The notes: generated by a model from the sequence alone, not told the origin. Numbered from the stretch's first letter, positions 18,201-26,828 are shown. The stretch is 47,162 nucleotides of DNA from Verrucomicrobiota bacterium (GCA_016235555.1 JACRKC010000084.1:1-47162); one strand, 5' to 3'. Numbers and translations are program-made.

Positions 18201-18499
18201 TCGTGCGCGGGCTCGGCCCCGTCCTCGCGAGCTTCGGCGTGAACAACGCGATCTCCGATCCCGCGCTCAGCGTCTACCCCGCCGGCGAACGCGAACCCTT
18301 CGCCACCAACGCTGGTTGGGCCAACGACGCCACGCTCGCCGACGCCGCCCGGCGCGTGGGCGCGTTTGCGTTGCCCGCCGGCAGTCGCGACACCGCCGTG
18401 CTCCTCACCCTCGACCCCGGCGCCTACCTCGTCCAACTCGCGAGCGCCCGCGGCGCCACCGGCACCGGGATGATCGAGCTCTACGTCGTGGATTTCTGA
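15230..18499 (+). CDS. Secreted delta-60-repeat propeller protein with Ig-like and duplicated C-terminal modules (paralogue 2)
   Basis: This 1,089-residue protein is the shortest of the three paralogues. It has a signal peptide (MRRSLLALAAGLGLGF, cut near ALSAQ), a run of delta-60 repeats such as RLRADGSLDPDY, and an Ig-like domain (TYQWTRDGVPVPGATRSELE). Two C-terminal modules follow (RLVNISART..., then LAARNLSVL...AGFVVAGNGPLRVLVRGLGP) and it ends MIELYVVDF. At the positions where paralogues 1 and 3 carry Thr/Ala/Pro-rich insertions this protein runs straight through, so it may show the ancestral plan. With an 8-base gap to the upstream stop it is very likely co-transcribed with paralogue 1. 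Function unknown; a cell-surface or adhesive role is only a guess. Confidence 0.88.
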   Translation: MRRSLLALAAGLGLGFAPALSAQTWSLDPSFAPTLVLDDANIPVSNLRLLPTPTGQFLVLGNFNRADGVAAAGLVRLNADLTLDRTFVPEITTNETPLAVAPLSAGRVLLAVRQTGGFEDARFSSADRVYRLRADGRKDPDFPRVEISGTFNLVPLPGGRAFAYGTFRTYAGFGHRGVIRLLDDGTADRSFITQTSVDDSWTLAPGPADTLAVSDWSSAGSFSFLFVNRLRADGSIDPTFTPAVREGFPLLAMQPDGAIVACAYGNRPVCYWPDGSLSPTYARHASLANVRALVPLSGGRVAVQSNTDFSRGPSNPYGGVYVLTLEGEIETDLRRAAGTTDQLGVLAALPDDRLLLTRAPLGPNPTSAVPPTNRTLALASADGRSLTPFPTALAARYEPSVSAIAIDATGRAIVQGDFIYPNRQSQAFLTRLLPGGVPDPSFPRDAGNFSLTLALPDGGAIVRSGSAGYIAADGTRKFDVRYLRWRADGTTDWAFSFPASLESSLVNWVTATPDGRLLVAVRRTSPNPAQLTGSSLVWLAADGRILDTLPPIFSLVGLSAQPLADGRLLVAGGFTRVDGTPWPYVARLLASGELDRSYTAPALPLDQIDSAQTLPDGRAVVFGRIWVNGVSQPRALRLRADGSLDPDYLVPVTRFGSRLLPDGSFVTATQRFTPDGALDLNFTPLLVRDGAPGTLGAAALGPDGALWVGGRFSEIAGVAPRPALARFLPAERVAITVAPADITVAQGATATLRVGLGTARPATYQWTRDGVPVPGATRSELEIVAARPEAAGTYRVSIAVAGQTLVSPPAAVTVARNTTRLVNISARTLVTPAAPLSAGFVRAGGDAPQPILLRAVGQGLQIFQSTMLRDPVLTLRDGARIVAQDRGGVNEPAIVTRAQQVGAFPMDLSQGFLGGTLGSGLALNLGGGAFTFTAASGDGGSGVCLLEYYDAAPAGTALAARNLSVLAPTGLGNSLLTAGFVVAGNGPLRVLVRGLGPVLASFGVNNAISDPALSVYPAGEREPFATNAGWANDATLADAARRVGAFALPAGSRDTAVLLTLDPGAYLVQLASARGATGTGMIELYVVDF

Positions 18500-18530
18500 G
18501 TCGCCCCGCTTGTTGTGCCCGCTGCCGTCC

Positions 18531-18757
18531 CGATGAACATCCCCGGGGCATTTGATCGAAGCCAATGCATTGCGCAATTTCACCTCGGCTCGGGGAGCGC
18601 ACCCGTCCCGGGTGCCGGCTTCGGCGTCCCGCCGAGGCCTCCCATGTCCTCGGCGAGACGCCGAGGACAGCCTGCGGGACGCAGGCGCTCCCCGGAATTT
18701 TCCACCTACCCCCGTTTCCAACCAGGTCGGAGCAAGCTCCGGGATATCAGACCGACG
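18531..18757 (+). repeat. Frame-and-cassette element, family I copy E, carrying a large composite REP insert
   Basis: The left frame reads GATGAACATCCCCGGGGCATTTGATC, lacking the usual internal hairpin half. The insert at 18592-18693 is a triple-nested palindrome: outer GGGGAGCGC/GCGCTCCCC, middle ACCCGTCCCGGGT with TGCGGGACGCAGG, and inner GGCGTCCCGCCGAGG with CCTCGGCGAGACGCC. The right frame (18716-18755) has CCAACCAGGTCGGAGCAAGC and its closing arm. It abuts copy B directly. Confidence 0.75.
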
Positions 18758-18934
18758 ACAGTAAAGATCCTCGGGGCAAGCCCCGAGGCATTAGACCAAT
18801 CCCACCATGCAACCTTCGACTACTCATCGTAGCGGCGAGCGCCAGCGAGCCGATGTTCTTCGACTCGCTGGCGCTCGTCGCTACCCAACCAAGCCGAAGC
18901 CAGCTTCGCGGTATCGGACCCGCCGCGAATGAAC
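18758..18934 (+). repeat. Frame-and-cassette element, family I copy B
   Basis: The left frame begins GTAAAGATCC with hairpin CTCGGGGCAAGCCCCGAG. The inner REP pair at 18829-18884 starts GTAGCGGCGAGCGCCAGCGA and ends with the complementary arm closing CGTCGCTAC. The right frame (18885-18934) holds CGAAGCCAGCTTCG and ends CGCGAATGAAC. The remaining 77 bases before the start codon at 19012 show nothing recognisable. Confidence 0.8.
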
Positions 18935-19011
18935 GATCGCACCCAATCGTTGTCTACCGCCGCATCGCAAACTTCTCCGGCCCCACCGGCTCGCCCACCC
19001 GCCTCCCCACC

Positions 19012-22000
19012 ATGCGCCGTCTGATTTCGACCCTCGTCGCGCTCCCGCTCGCCACCCTCTCCGCCAGCCTGCACGCGCAAGCCTGGTCCCTCGATTCCGC
19101 GGTCGCGCCCGCGATCGTCAACGACGTCTCGCAACTGCTCAACGCGACCTTCGTGCCCACCCCGTCCGGCCAGTTTCTGGTCTTCGGCGACTTCACCCAT
19201 ATTTCCGGCACCGCCGCCCCCGGCCTCGCGCGCCTCGGCAGCGACGGCAAACTCGATCCAACGTTCGCCGCTGACCTCGCGGCGGATGAACGCATCACCG
19301 CGATCGCACCCCTCACGGACGGACGCAGCGTTGCCTTCGTCGCGACCAACACGCGCGTGTCCGTCGTGACCGCGACACCGCCCGTCGTGTTGCCCGGCAC
19401 CGGCGGACAGTCGATTGATCCGACAGCCACCGCGACCACGGCCGTCACAGTTGTTCCGGTTGGCGGCACGCTCACCGGCGGCAGCCAAGCTCCCGGGCCG
19501 ACGGTGAGCCGACTCATCCGCTTCCGATCAGACGGCCGAAAAGACACCACGTTCACGGCGCTCAACTGTGATGGCTATCCGCAACTGACTGCGATGCCGG
19601 ATGGTCGGGTGATTGCTTGGGGATCGTTTCGCGTGCTGGGGCAGGCGCGCAATTCTCCTCTCGCGCGACTCAACACCGATGGGACGCTCGATGCCGCATT
19701 TGCACCCTCGCTCACCACTGCAATTCTCAGCGCTTCGGCCATCGCGCCAAGCACCGACGGCTCGTTCTTCGCCAGCGGCTGGTCCGCCGGCATACCAATC
19801 CCAATCGGACCCGGAGCGCTGCCGGGCAACCCTGATCCGGGCAGCGTCGCGGTGCCCGTGATGCCGACCCCGGCGAAAGCCTTCCTCGTGCGCATTTTCG
19901 CGAACGGCTCGGGTGATGTGCGCTTTGTGCCCGAGAACATCACCACGACATTTTCGATGCTCGCGGCCCAGCCCGACGGCAGCGTGCTCGCCGGCAACGC
20001 CGGCTACCTCTCCGTCAATTCCATCCGCTCCGGCATGCTCGACCGCTTCACGCTCACCGGCGTGCGCGACCGCACCTACTCGGTCCAAATTCCCGCGCTC
20101 AACGGCATCACGCGCGTCCTTCCTCTCTCGGGTGGAAGACTCGCCGTCGAGGCGACCGTCGGGTCGGCCAGCGTCTACTACGGCGGGCCCGCCGTCTTCA
20201 CGCTCGGCGTGAACGGCCAGCTCCTCACCGACTGGCGAAAAGTCCCCGGTGCGCGCGAAGGCCAGCGGCTTCTCGCGGCGCAGGCGGATGGCCGCTTGCT
20301 CGTCGCGCAGGGCACGCTCGTCGTCGCGTCGTCATTTTATCCCGTGCCCTACGATGCCACCGCGCCCGCCGTCGCAACCATCATGCCCGTTTTCCTCGGA
20401 CCCACGCTCGTCGATCCCGCGCTCGCGATCAGTCCGCCCGACGCGAGCGCGGCGCCTGCCCTGAGCCCGTCGAATGGGCCCACGACCCCGCTCGCCACGC
20501 TCCCAACCACGATCGTTCACCGTTATCCGGGCAACGTGAGCCGGCTGGAAACCGACTCGGCCGGCCGCGTGCTCGTCGCGGGATCGTTCACGCAGATCGA
20601 CGGCCAGCCGCGCGCTGGGCTCGCGCGCTTCCTCGCGAGCGGCGCTCTCGACAACGCGTTCGCCCCGAGCGCCAGCGAGCTTCTGTTCGTGCCACCCGAC
20701 GGCCGTCCCATCGTGCGCCGCACCGCGATCGGGCCGATCGATGCGACGGATGGCTTTCATCGCTACGTCACGCAGGTCGCGCGCCTCCAAAACGACGGCA
20801 GCGTCGACGCGGCGTTTGCGTTTCCCGCCAATCTCGACGCCACGAAAACCACCTGGCTCGGCGCGGCGTCCGACGGCTCGCCCGCCGGGGCGGGTCGGCT
20901 GCTCGTTGCCGCGTTCGATCCCGACGCCTCCAAGGAGGAAAACCTGAAACTCATCTGGCTGGGCGCCGACGGCCACCGGCTCACGACGCTGCCGACCGTG
21001 TTCAACGGCTTCACCCGCTTCTTCGTCATGCCCCTCGCCGCGACCGACGGCACCGCGGTCGCCGGACCCACCGATCTCGTGTCGACGCTCTATCCGCTCG
21101 GCTATGGCCAGCCCAACGTCCTCGACCGCGCGCAACTTCTCGCCGATGGCCGGCTGTTGGTCGCGGGAGCGTTCTCCAAAGTCGACGGCTTGCTCCGCCC
21201 CGGGCTCGCCCGCCTTCAGGCGGACGGCACGGTCGACACCGCCTACGCCCCCGACACCGGATCGATCCAGTTTCTTGGCTCCACCCTGCCGCTCGCTGAC
21301 GGTCGCGCATTCGCATTCGGCAGCTCGATCACGAGTGGCCGGTGGCAGTCACGTATCCTCCGCTATCTGGCCGACGGAAAAATCGATGCGTCCTTCCAGC
21401 CGCCCACCAACACGATCAGCAGCGGCGCGCGCGTGCTCGCCGACGGGGTGTTTTTCTCGAACGGCCGCCGCTTCACCGCGGACGGCTGGCCCGACCTGAA
21501 TTTCGCACCGCAACTGGGCTACGACACCGGCACCGGCTACGCTTACATTGCGACGATCGCCACCGACGGACGGCTCTGGCTCGGTGGCAATTTCGACCGG
21601 GTCAACAACCAGCCGCGCACGGCGCTGGCCCGCTTTGCGCTCACGGAAATCATCGGCATCACCGCTTCGCCGGTGAACCAAAGGGTCGTCACCGGCCGCG
21701 ATGCGTTCTTGCAGGTCGCGATCGGCACCACTCAACCGGCGAGCTTCCGCTGGACGCGAGACGGCGTGACGTTGGCGGGCGCCACGAGCGCCAATCTTCG
21801 GGTCCCGTCGGTAAGTGCCGCCGACGCGGGAGTCTACCGTGCCATCGTGACGATCGGAACGCAGACGTTCACGAGCGATCCCGCCACGCTCACCGTTGTG
21901 CCGAGCACTTCGCGGCTCACGAATTTTTCCGCGCGCAGTCTCGTCGGGCCCGGTTCTCCGCCGCAGGTTGCAGGCGTGGTCTGCGCCGGTGCGCCGCCGC

Positions 22001-22761
22001 GCAACGTGCTGTTGCGCGCGGTCGGGCGCGGCCTGCAATCGATCACGAACGCCAGTGGCAGCTCGCTGATGCTTTCGGTGCCCGTGCTCACGCTCTACGA
22101 TGGCGCCGGCGGACTGGTCGCCCAAGATCGCGGCAGCGCAACGGCGCCGGCGATTGTGTCACTTGCTGCGCGTGTCGGAGCGTTTCCATTGAATGAAATC
22201 TTTGCGCCGCCCAGTCCGCAGGTGCTGGGCTTGATCGTAGGCTCAGCGCTCACGCCCACGCTCGGCGACGGCGCATATACCGGAATCACGACGAGCGGCG
22301 ATGGTAGCAGTGGCGTCAGCTTGTTCGAATTTTACGACACCGGCAGCGCCGATTCCTCAGTGCCTTTGGTCCGCAATATTTCCATCCGAGGCACGACAGC
22401 TCCGGGCGCGGGCGTGCTCACGGCTGGCTTCGTGATCGCCGGCAACGGCCCGCTGCGCCTTCTCGTGCGCGGCGTCGGGCCGGCGCTCGCGACGTTTGGC
22501 CTGAGCGGCACCATCGCCGATCCGCGGCTCGAGGTCTTTTCGGGCAATGCGGGCGGGATTCTCGCCTCCAATACGGGTTGGGCTAACGACCCCGAGGTCG
22601 CCGACGCGACGCGACGCACGGGAGCATTTTCGTTGGCCGCCGGCAGCCGCGATTCGGCGTTGGTGGTGACCCTCGAACCCGGCGGCTACACCGCGCAACT
22701 TTCCAGCGTCACCAACGCCTCCGGCAACGCCCTGATCGAAATCTACGTCGTGGATTTCTGA
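19012..22761 (+). CDS. Secreted delta-60-repeat propeller protein with Ig-like and duplicated C-terminal modules (paralogue 3)
   Basis: The 1,249-residue protein begins with a signal peptide (MRRLISTLVALPLATLSASL, cut near HAQA). Delta-60 repeats follow (ARLGSDGKLDPTF, ARLNTDGTLDAAF and others). The Ig-like domain is marked by SFRWTRDGVTLAGATSANL, and two C-terminal modules end at EIYVVDF. It is most like paralogue 1: both share LIWLG/LVWLG...RLTTLPTVF and a DGSPxGAGRLL stretch. Two Thr/Ala/Pro-rich insertions (near residues 120-165 and 445-500) lie where paralogue 1 also varies. The gene is separated from paralogue 2 by 512 bases filled with two repeat elements, so it probably has its own promoter there. 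The start is the only ATG leading directly into the signal peptide. Confidence 0.88.
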   Translation: MRRLISTLVALPLATLSASLHAQAWSLDSAVAPAIVNDVSQLLNATFVPTPSGQFLVFGDFTHISGTAAPGLARLGSDGKLDPTFAADLAADERITAIAPLTDGRSVAFVATNTRVSVVTATPPVVLPGTGGQSIDPTATATTAVTVVPVGGTLTGGSQAPGPTVSRLIRFRSDGRKDTTFTALNCDGYPQLTAMPDGRVIAWGSFRVLGQARNSPLARLNTDGTLDAAFAPSLTTAILSASAIAPSTDGSFFASGWSAGIPIPIGPGALPGNPDPGSVAVPVMPTPAKAFLVRIFANGSGDVRFVPENITTTFSMLAAQPDGSVLAGNAGYLSVNSIRSGMLDRFTLTGVRDRTYSVQIPALNGITRVLPLSGGRLAVEATVGSASVYYGGPAVFTLGVNGQLLTDWRKVPGAREGQRLLAAQADGRLLVAQGTLVVASSFYPVPYDATAPAVATIMPVFLGPTLVDPALAISPPDASAAPALSPSNGPTTPLATLPTTIVHRYPGNVSRLETDSAGRVLVAGSFTQIDGQPRAGLARFLASGALDNAFAPSASELLFVPPDGRPIVRRTAIGPIDATDGFHRYVTQVARLQNDGSVDAAFAFPANLDATKTTWLGAASDGSPAGAGRLLVAAFDPDASKEENLKLIWLGADGHRLTTLPTVFNGFTRFFVMPLAATDGTAVAGPTDLVSTLYPLGYGQPNVLDRAQLLADGRLLVAGAFSKVDGLLRPGLARLQADGTVDTAYAPDTGSIQFLGSTLPLADGRAFAFGSSITSGRWQSRILRYLADGKIDASFQPPTNTISSGARVLADGVFFSNGRRFTADGWPDLNFAPQLGYDTGTGYAYIATIATDGRLWLGGNFDRVNNQPRTALARFALTEIIGITASPVNQRVVTGRDAFLQVAIGTTQPASFRWTRDGVTLAGATSANLRVPSVSAADAGVYRAIVTIGTQTFTSDPATLTVVPSTSRLTNFSARSLVGPGSPPQVAGVVCAGAPPRNVLLRAVGRGLQSITNASGSSLMLSVPVLTLYDGAGGLVAQDRGSATAPAIVSLAARVGAFPLNEIFAPPSPQVLGLIVGSALTPTLGDGAYTGITTSGDGSSGVSLFEFYDTGSADSSVPLVRNISIRGTTAPGAGVLTAGFVIAGNGPLRLLVRGVGPALATFGLSGTIADPRLEVFSGNAGGILASNTGWANDPEVADATRRTGAFSLAAGSRDSALVVTLEPGGYTAQLSSVTNASGNALIEIYVVDF

Positions 22762-22790
22762 GCACGCGTGCACATCCGCCCTTGCCTTGA

Positions 22791-22907
22791 GGTGGAGCGC
22801 GTTGCCCTCAACGCGCTTTTTGTGGGAGGGGCTTTATGCCCCGACGAGTCGCGGGGTAAACCCGCTCCCACCTCCAAGCCAGCGCGTTGAGGACAACGCG
22901 CTCCACC
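22791..22907 (+). repeat. 117-bp nested palindromic element, family IV copy a
   Basis: The outer arms are GGTGGAGCGCGTTG and its complement ending CGCGCTCCACC. Within lies a 50-bp inner palindrome (22822-22871) starting GTGGGAGGGG and ending CGCTCCCAC. The whole 117 bp match the reverse complement of 24973-25089 at 111 positions by eye. It lies just upstream of the first TMTC-like gene. Confidence 0.85.
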
Positions 22908-22976
22908 TCCCTGCCGCTTCCGCACCCCTGCAAACTTCCGGCTGACAACCGCACTCGGAGCCGCAACGTGGGCCGC

Positions 22977-24830
22977 GTGTCTGCCTCCGCTCCGCCACCC
23001 GCCGCCCCCGACCACGCGCCCGACTCGCGGGCGCGCGTGTGGCTCGCGGCCGGCCTGATCGCGCTCGCCGGGCTCGTCGCGTATGCCCACTCGTTCCACG
23101 GCCCCTTCATCCTCGATGATCTTCCGGCCATCGCGGAGAACCCGACGATTCGCGACCTCCCGGCGTGGCGCCAGGTGCTGTCGCCACCGACTAACGGCGA
23201 GACCGTCACCGGCCGGCCGCTGCTGAATCTCTCCTTCGCCCTCAACGTCGCGCTCGGCGGCCACGACGTGCGCGGGTTTCACGCGCTCAACCTCGCGCTG
23301 CATCTCGCCGCCGGCCTCGTGCTGTTCGGCCTCGTGCGGCGCACACTCAGGCGGCCGCTCGCTCCTCCGGCCTTGCGCGCGCACGCGTTGCCGCTCGCGG
23401 CGGCCGTCGCCGTGCTATGGACGGTGCATCCGCTCGCGACCGAGTCGGTCACCTACATCGCGCAGCGCGCCGAGTCGCTGGTCGGGCTGTTCTATCTGCT
23501 CACGCTTTACGGATTCATCCGCAGCGTGGACTCGCCCGCGGCCGCGGCGTGGCGCATCGCCTCGGTGGCGGCCTGCCTGCTCGGAATGGCCACCAAGGAG
23601 GTCATGGTCACCGCGCCGCTGCTCGTGCTCCTCTATGATCGGACGTTTGTGGCGGGGAGCTTCGCCACGGCGCTGCGCTCGCGCCGGGGCTACTATGCGT
23701 CGCTCGCCGCCACATGGGTTTTGCTCGGCTGGCTCGCGCTGCGCACGGGCACGCGCGGCGGCACCGCCGGATTCGGCCTTGGCGTGACGCCGTGGAACTA
23801 CGCGCTCACCCAATGCGACGCCATCGTCCGCTATGTCGTGCTCGCCGCGTGGCCGCACCCGCTGGTGATCGACTACGGGCTCGATGTGGTGAAATCTTCG
23901 TTCGCCGTCTGGCCGCAGGGCCTCGCGCTCCTCGTCGCGCTCGCGGCTACGATCGTGGCGCTTCGGCGCTGGCCGGCGGCGGGTTTTCTGGGCGCGTGGT
24001 TCTTCGCACTGCTGGCACCGAGCTCGAGCTTCATCCCGGTGGCCACGCAGACGATGGCCGAGCATCGCATGTATCTCCCGGTCGCCGCGCTCGTCACCGG
24101 CGCCGTGGCGCTCGGGTTTCTCCTGTTTCGTCGGCGCCTGTGGTGGACGGCGGCGCTCTGCCTTCTGATCGGCGGCACCCTCACGGCGCGCCGCAATCTC
24201 GACTACCGTTCGCGCCTCGGGATCTGGTCCGACACGCGCGCGAAACGGCCGCTCAATCCCCGCGCCCACCAGGAATACGCGCTCGCCCTCTTTCACGCCG
24301 GTCGGGTCGCGGAGTCGCTCCCGCCGTTTGCGGAGGCGATCCGGCTGTTTCCCGGCTACGCCGCCGCCCACCACAACCTCGCCTCCTCGCTGCTCGCACT
24401 CGGCCGGCTCGACGACGCCGCGCAGCACTACGCCCGGGCCGCCAGACTCAAACCCACCCTTCCCGAACCGCACGACATGCTGGGCAACATCCGCGCGCAG
24501 CAAGGCCGCTGGCCCGAGGCCGCCGGCCACTACGCCGACGCGTTGCGCCTCCGACCGCAGCTCACCGAAGCCCGCATCCACCTCGCCAACGCCCTCGTCT
24601 TCACCGACCGCCCGGCCGAAGCCGCGGCCCACTACGCCCTCGCGCTCCGCGAGGTCCCGGGCACGGCGGAACTGCACAACAACCACGGCGTCGCCCTCCT
24701 GCGGAGCGATCGTCCCGCCGAAGCCGCGCAGCAATTCTCCGCGGCCCTCCGTCTCGACCCGCAAAACCGCGACGCCGCGAGCAATCTCGCCCTCGCCCGC
24801 AGCCGGCTCGGCGCGCAGCCGGGACGTTGA
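22977..24830 (+). CDS. TMTC-like multi-pass membrane protein with C-terminal TPRs (array member 1)
   Basis: The product has about 617 residues, with some ten membrane segments followed by about five TPR units from residue 425 on. The first outer loop holds the acidic pair Asp47-Asp48 (FILDDLPAIAENPTI). Conserved blocks follow: HPLATESVTYIAQRAESLVG, ATKEVMVTAP and AEHRMYLP. The same blocks, as HPxHTEAV...GRAE and AERVLYLPS, mark the eukaryotic TMTC O-mannosyltransferases of the GT-C fold. I infer a lipid-linked-sugar-dependent protein glycosyltransferase acting on the periplasmic side; the sugar is unknown. The GTG at 22977 was chosen because the resulting SASAPPPA start resembles array member 7 (SASAQPPA); GTG at 22968 is an alternative. 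The gene is bracketed by the inverted 117-bp repeats. Confidence 0.8.
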   Translation: MSASAPPPAAPDHAPDSRARVWLAAGLIALAGLVAYAHSFHGPFILDDLPAIAENPTIRDLPAWRQVLSPPTNGETVTGRPLLNLSFALNVALGGHDVRGFHALNLALHLAAGLVLFGLVRRTLRRPLAPPALRAHALPLAAAVAVLWTVHPLATESVTYIAQRAESLVGLFYLLTLYGFIRSVDSPAAAAWRIASVAACLLGMATKEVMVTAPLLVLLYDRTFVAGSFATALRSRRGYYASLAATWVLLGWLALRTGTRGGTAGFGLGVTPWNYALTQCDAIVRYVVLAAWPHPLVIDYGLDVVKSSFAVWPQGLALLVALAATIVALRRWPAAGFLGAWFFALLAPSSSFIPVATQTMAEHRMYLPVAALVTGAVALGFLLFRRRLWWTAALCLLIGGTLTARRNLDYRSRLGIWSDTRAKRPLNPRAHQEYALALFHAGRVAESLPPFAEAIRLFPGYAAAHHNLASSLLALGRLDDAAQHYARAARLKPTLPEPHDMLGNIRAQQGRWPEAAGHYADALRLRPQLTEARIHLANALVFTDRPAEAAAHYALALREVPGTAELHNNHGVALLRSDRPAEAAQQFSAALRLDPQNRDAASNLALARSRLGAQPGR

Positions 24831-24972
24831 CCGACACGCCCATGCCCCGCATCGGTCGTCGCGCGGTGCACCCGGGAGAAACCGATGCCAACGACGCGCT
24901 TCCGCTGGAGCGAAACGCCCGGCCGGCATCGTGCTGTCGGCACTGCCTTCACTGACGAAACGCGTGGATCGA

Positions 24973-25089
24973 GGTGGAGCGCGTTGACCCCAACGCGCTG
25001 GTTTGAAGGTGGGAGCGGGTTTACCCCGCGACTCGTCGGGGCGTAAAGCCCCTCCCACAAAAAGCGCGTTGAGGTCAACGCGCTCCACC
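24973..25089 (-). repeat. 117-bp nested palindromic element, family IV copy b (inverted relative to copy a)
   Basis: It is the reverse complement of 22791-22907 with 6 mismatches by eye, including the 50-bp inner palindrome at 25009-25058 (GTGGGAGCGGG ... CCCCTCCCAC). It lies between array members 1 and 2, 47 bases before the start used for member 2. The stretch 24831-24972 shows nothing recognisable. Confidence 0.85.
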
Positions 25090-25136
25090 TTGACTGCGAT
25101 CCTCCGCCCAAGATCGCCGCCAGACCGCCCGCCTTG

Positions 25137-26828
25137 GTGCGCCGACGATCGCAGACCAACGCCCCGTCCGCCACCCCGGCCGCGCCCGCGCCGCCGGCGG
25201 ACCGGGTGCACTGGCCGATCGTCGGCCTCGTCGCGGCCACGCTTCTCGCCTACCTGCCCGTGTTTCGCGCCGGTTTCGTCTGGAACGACGACGACTATGT
25301 GACGGCGCCCGCCCTGCGCTCGCTGGCCGGACTGGGCCGCATCTGGACGGACGTGGGCGCGACCGAGCAATACTACCCGCTCCTGCACAGTGCGTTCTGG
25401 CTGCAACACCGCCTGTGGGGCGAGACCGCGTCGCTCTACCACCTCGTGAGCGTGTTGCTCCACGCCACCAGCGCCGTGCTCTTCGCACTCGTCCTCCGCC
25501 GCCTCGCCGTGCGCGGCGCGTGGCTGGCGGCCGGTCTCTTCGCGCTCCATCCGGTGTGCGTCGAGTCCGTCGCGTGGATCTCCGAGCAGAAGAACACGCT
25601 CTCGCTCGTGTTCTTTCTCGGCGCCACGCTCGCTTATCTCCGCTGGCAGGCCACGCCCGACCGCCGCGGTTACGGGCTGGCGACCGCGCTGTTCGGGTGC
25701 GCGCTGCTTTCGAAATCGCTCACCGCCGTCCTGCCCGCCGCGCTGCTCGTGATCGCCTGGTGGCGCCACGGTTCGCTCGACTGGCGCCGCGACGCGCGCC
25801 CGCTGGCGCTGTGGTTCGCGCTGGGAATTGCGATCAGCCTGTTTTCGGCGTGGGTGGAACACGCCGTCGTGGGCGCGGGCGAGGCCGCGCTCGGTCTCAC
25901 GCCCCTGCAACGCTGCCTGCTCGCCGGGCGCGCGGTGTGGTTCTACGCGGGCAAGCTCCTCTGGCCGTCCGGGCTGAGTTTCTTTTATCCGCGCTGGGAA
26001 ATCGACGTCACGGACTGGCGCTGGTCTGCCCTCGCGGCGGCCGCGCTCGCCCTCGTCGCCGCGCTCGGGGCGCTGCGCCATCGCACGCGCGGTCCGCTCG
26101 CCGCGGCGCTGTTCTTCGGCGGCACGTTGATTCCGGTCGCCGGGTTCTTCGACCTCTACGGCTTCGTGTATTCGTTCGTCGCGGACCACTGGCAATACCT
26201 GCCGAGCCTCGGGCTGTTCGCGCTCGCCGGCTCCGGCGGGGCCGCCCTCGGCGCGCGGCTCGCTCGCTTCGGCACCGGGTGGCCGCCGGCCCTCGCCGCG
26301 GCGGTGCTCGCCACGCTCGGGGCGCAAACCTGGCGCCAGACCCACCAATACCACGACCTCGTCACCCTGTTTCGCACGATCCAGCAAACCAACCCGCAGA
26401 GCTGGATGCCGCACGCCAGCCTCGGACAGATGCTGCTCGACGCCCGCCGGTATCAGGAAGCGCTCCCGCTGCTCGAACGCGCCGTCGCGCTGTCGCCGGC
26501 CTCGGTCCAGCCCCGCAACAATCTCGCGATGACGCTGGAGAACCTCGGCCGGCCCGCCGAGGCGTTGCGGCACTTTCAAGTCGCGCTGGCCCGCAAACCC
26601 GACTCACCGGAGTTGCACTACAACATCGGCAATTTGCAGCGCCGGCTCGGACGATCGGCCGAGGCGATCGCGAGCTTCCAACTCGCCGTGCGCCTCAAAC
26701 CGGACTTCGCCTTTGCCCATCAAAATCTCGCGATCGCCCTGCACGAGACCGGCCGCACCACCGAGGCGCGCCGGCACGCCGACCGCGCCCGCCGGCTCGA
26801 CCCCACGCTGCCCGCGGTGAACTTCTGA
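25137..26828 (+). CDS. Multi-pass membrane protein with C-terminal TPRs, TMTC-related (array member 2, VESVAW subfamily)
   Basis: The 563-residue product has the same plan as array member 1 but belongs with member 3 to a second subfamily. The first loop has Asp51-Asp53 (FVWNDDDYV), the central block reads HPVCVESVAWISEQKNTLSL rather than TESVTYVVQR, and the late block is ADHWQYLPSLG. About four TPRs follow from residue 415, the fewest in the row. A membrane glycosyltransferase role is inferred from the GT-C-like pattern. GTG at 25137 is preferred; a TTG lies directly before it. The start lies 47 bases downstream of the 117-bp repeat. Confidence 0.8.
   Translation: MRRRSQTNAPSATPAAPAPPADRVHWPIVGLVAATLLAYLPVFRAGFVWNDDDYVTAPALRSLAGLGRIWTDVGATEQYYPLLHSAFWLQHRLWGETASLYHLVSVLLHATSAVLFALVLRRLAVRGAWLAAGLFALHPVCVESVAWISEQKNTLSLVFFLGATLAYLRWQATPDRRGYGLATALFGCALLSKSLTAVLPAALLVIAWWRHGSLDWRRDARPLALWFALGIAISLFSAWVEHAVVGAGEAALGLTPLQRCLLAGRAVWFYAGKLLWPSGLSFFYPRWEIDVTDWRWSALAAAALALVAALGALRHRTRGPLAAALFFGGTLIPVAGFFDLYGFVYSFVADHWQYLPSLGLFALAGSGGAALGARLARFGTGWPPALAAAVLATLGAQTWRQTHQYHDLVTLFRTIQQTNPQSWMPHASLGQMLLDARRYQEALPLLERAVALSPASVQPRNNLAMTLENLGRPAEALRHFQVALARKPDSPELHYNIGNLQRRLGRSAEAIASFQLAVRLKPDFAFAHQNLAIALHETGRTTEARRHADRARRLDPTLPAVNF

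Noticed and set aside
22791-25089. Regularly spaced palindromes considered as a CRISPR array
   Set aside because: Units are nested inverted repeats in separate gaps, not direct repeats with short uniform spacers, and no cas genes are present.
23415-26579. A minus-strand open frame of more than 1,000 codons opposite array members 1 and 2
   Set aside because: Composition is Arg/Glu/Gly-rich without domains, and it spans two conserved plus-strand genes and a repeat; it is the usual antisense shadow in GC-rich DNA.
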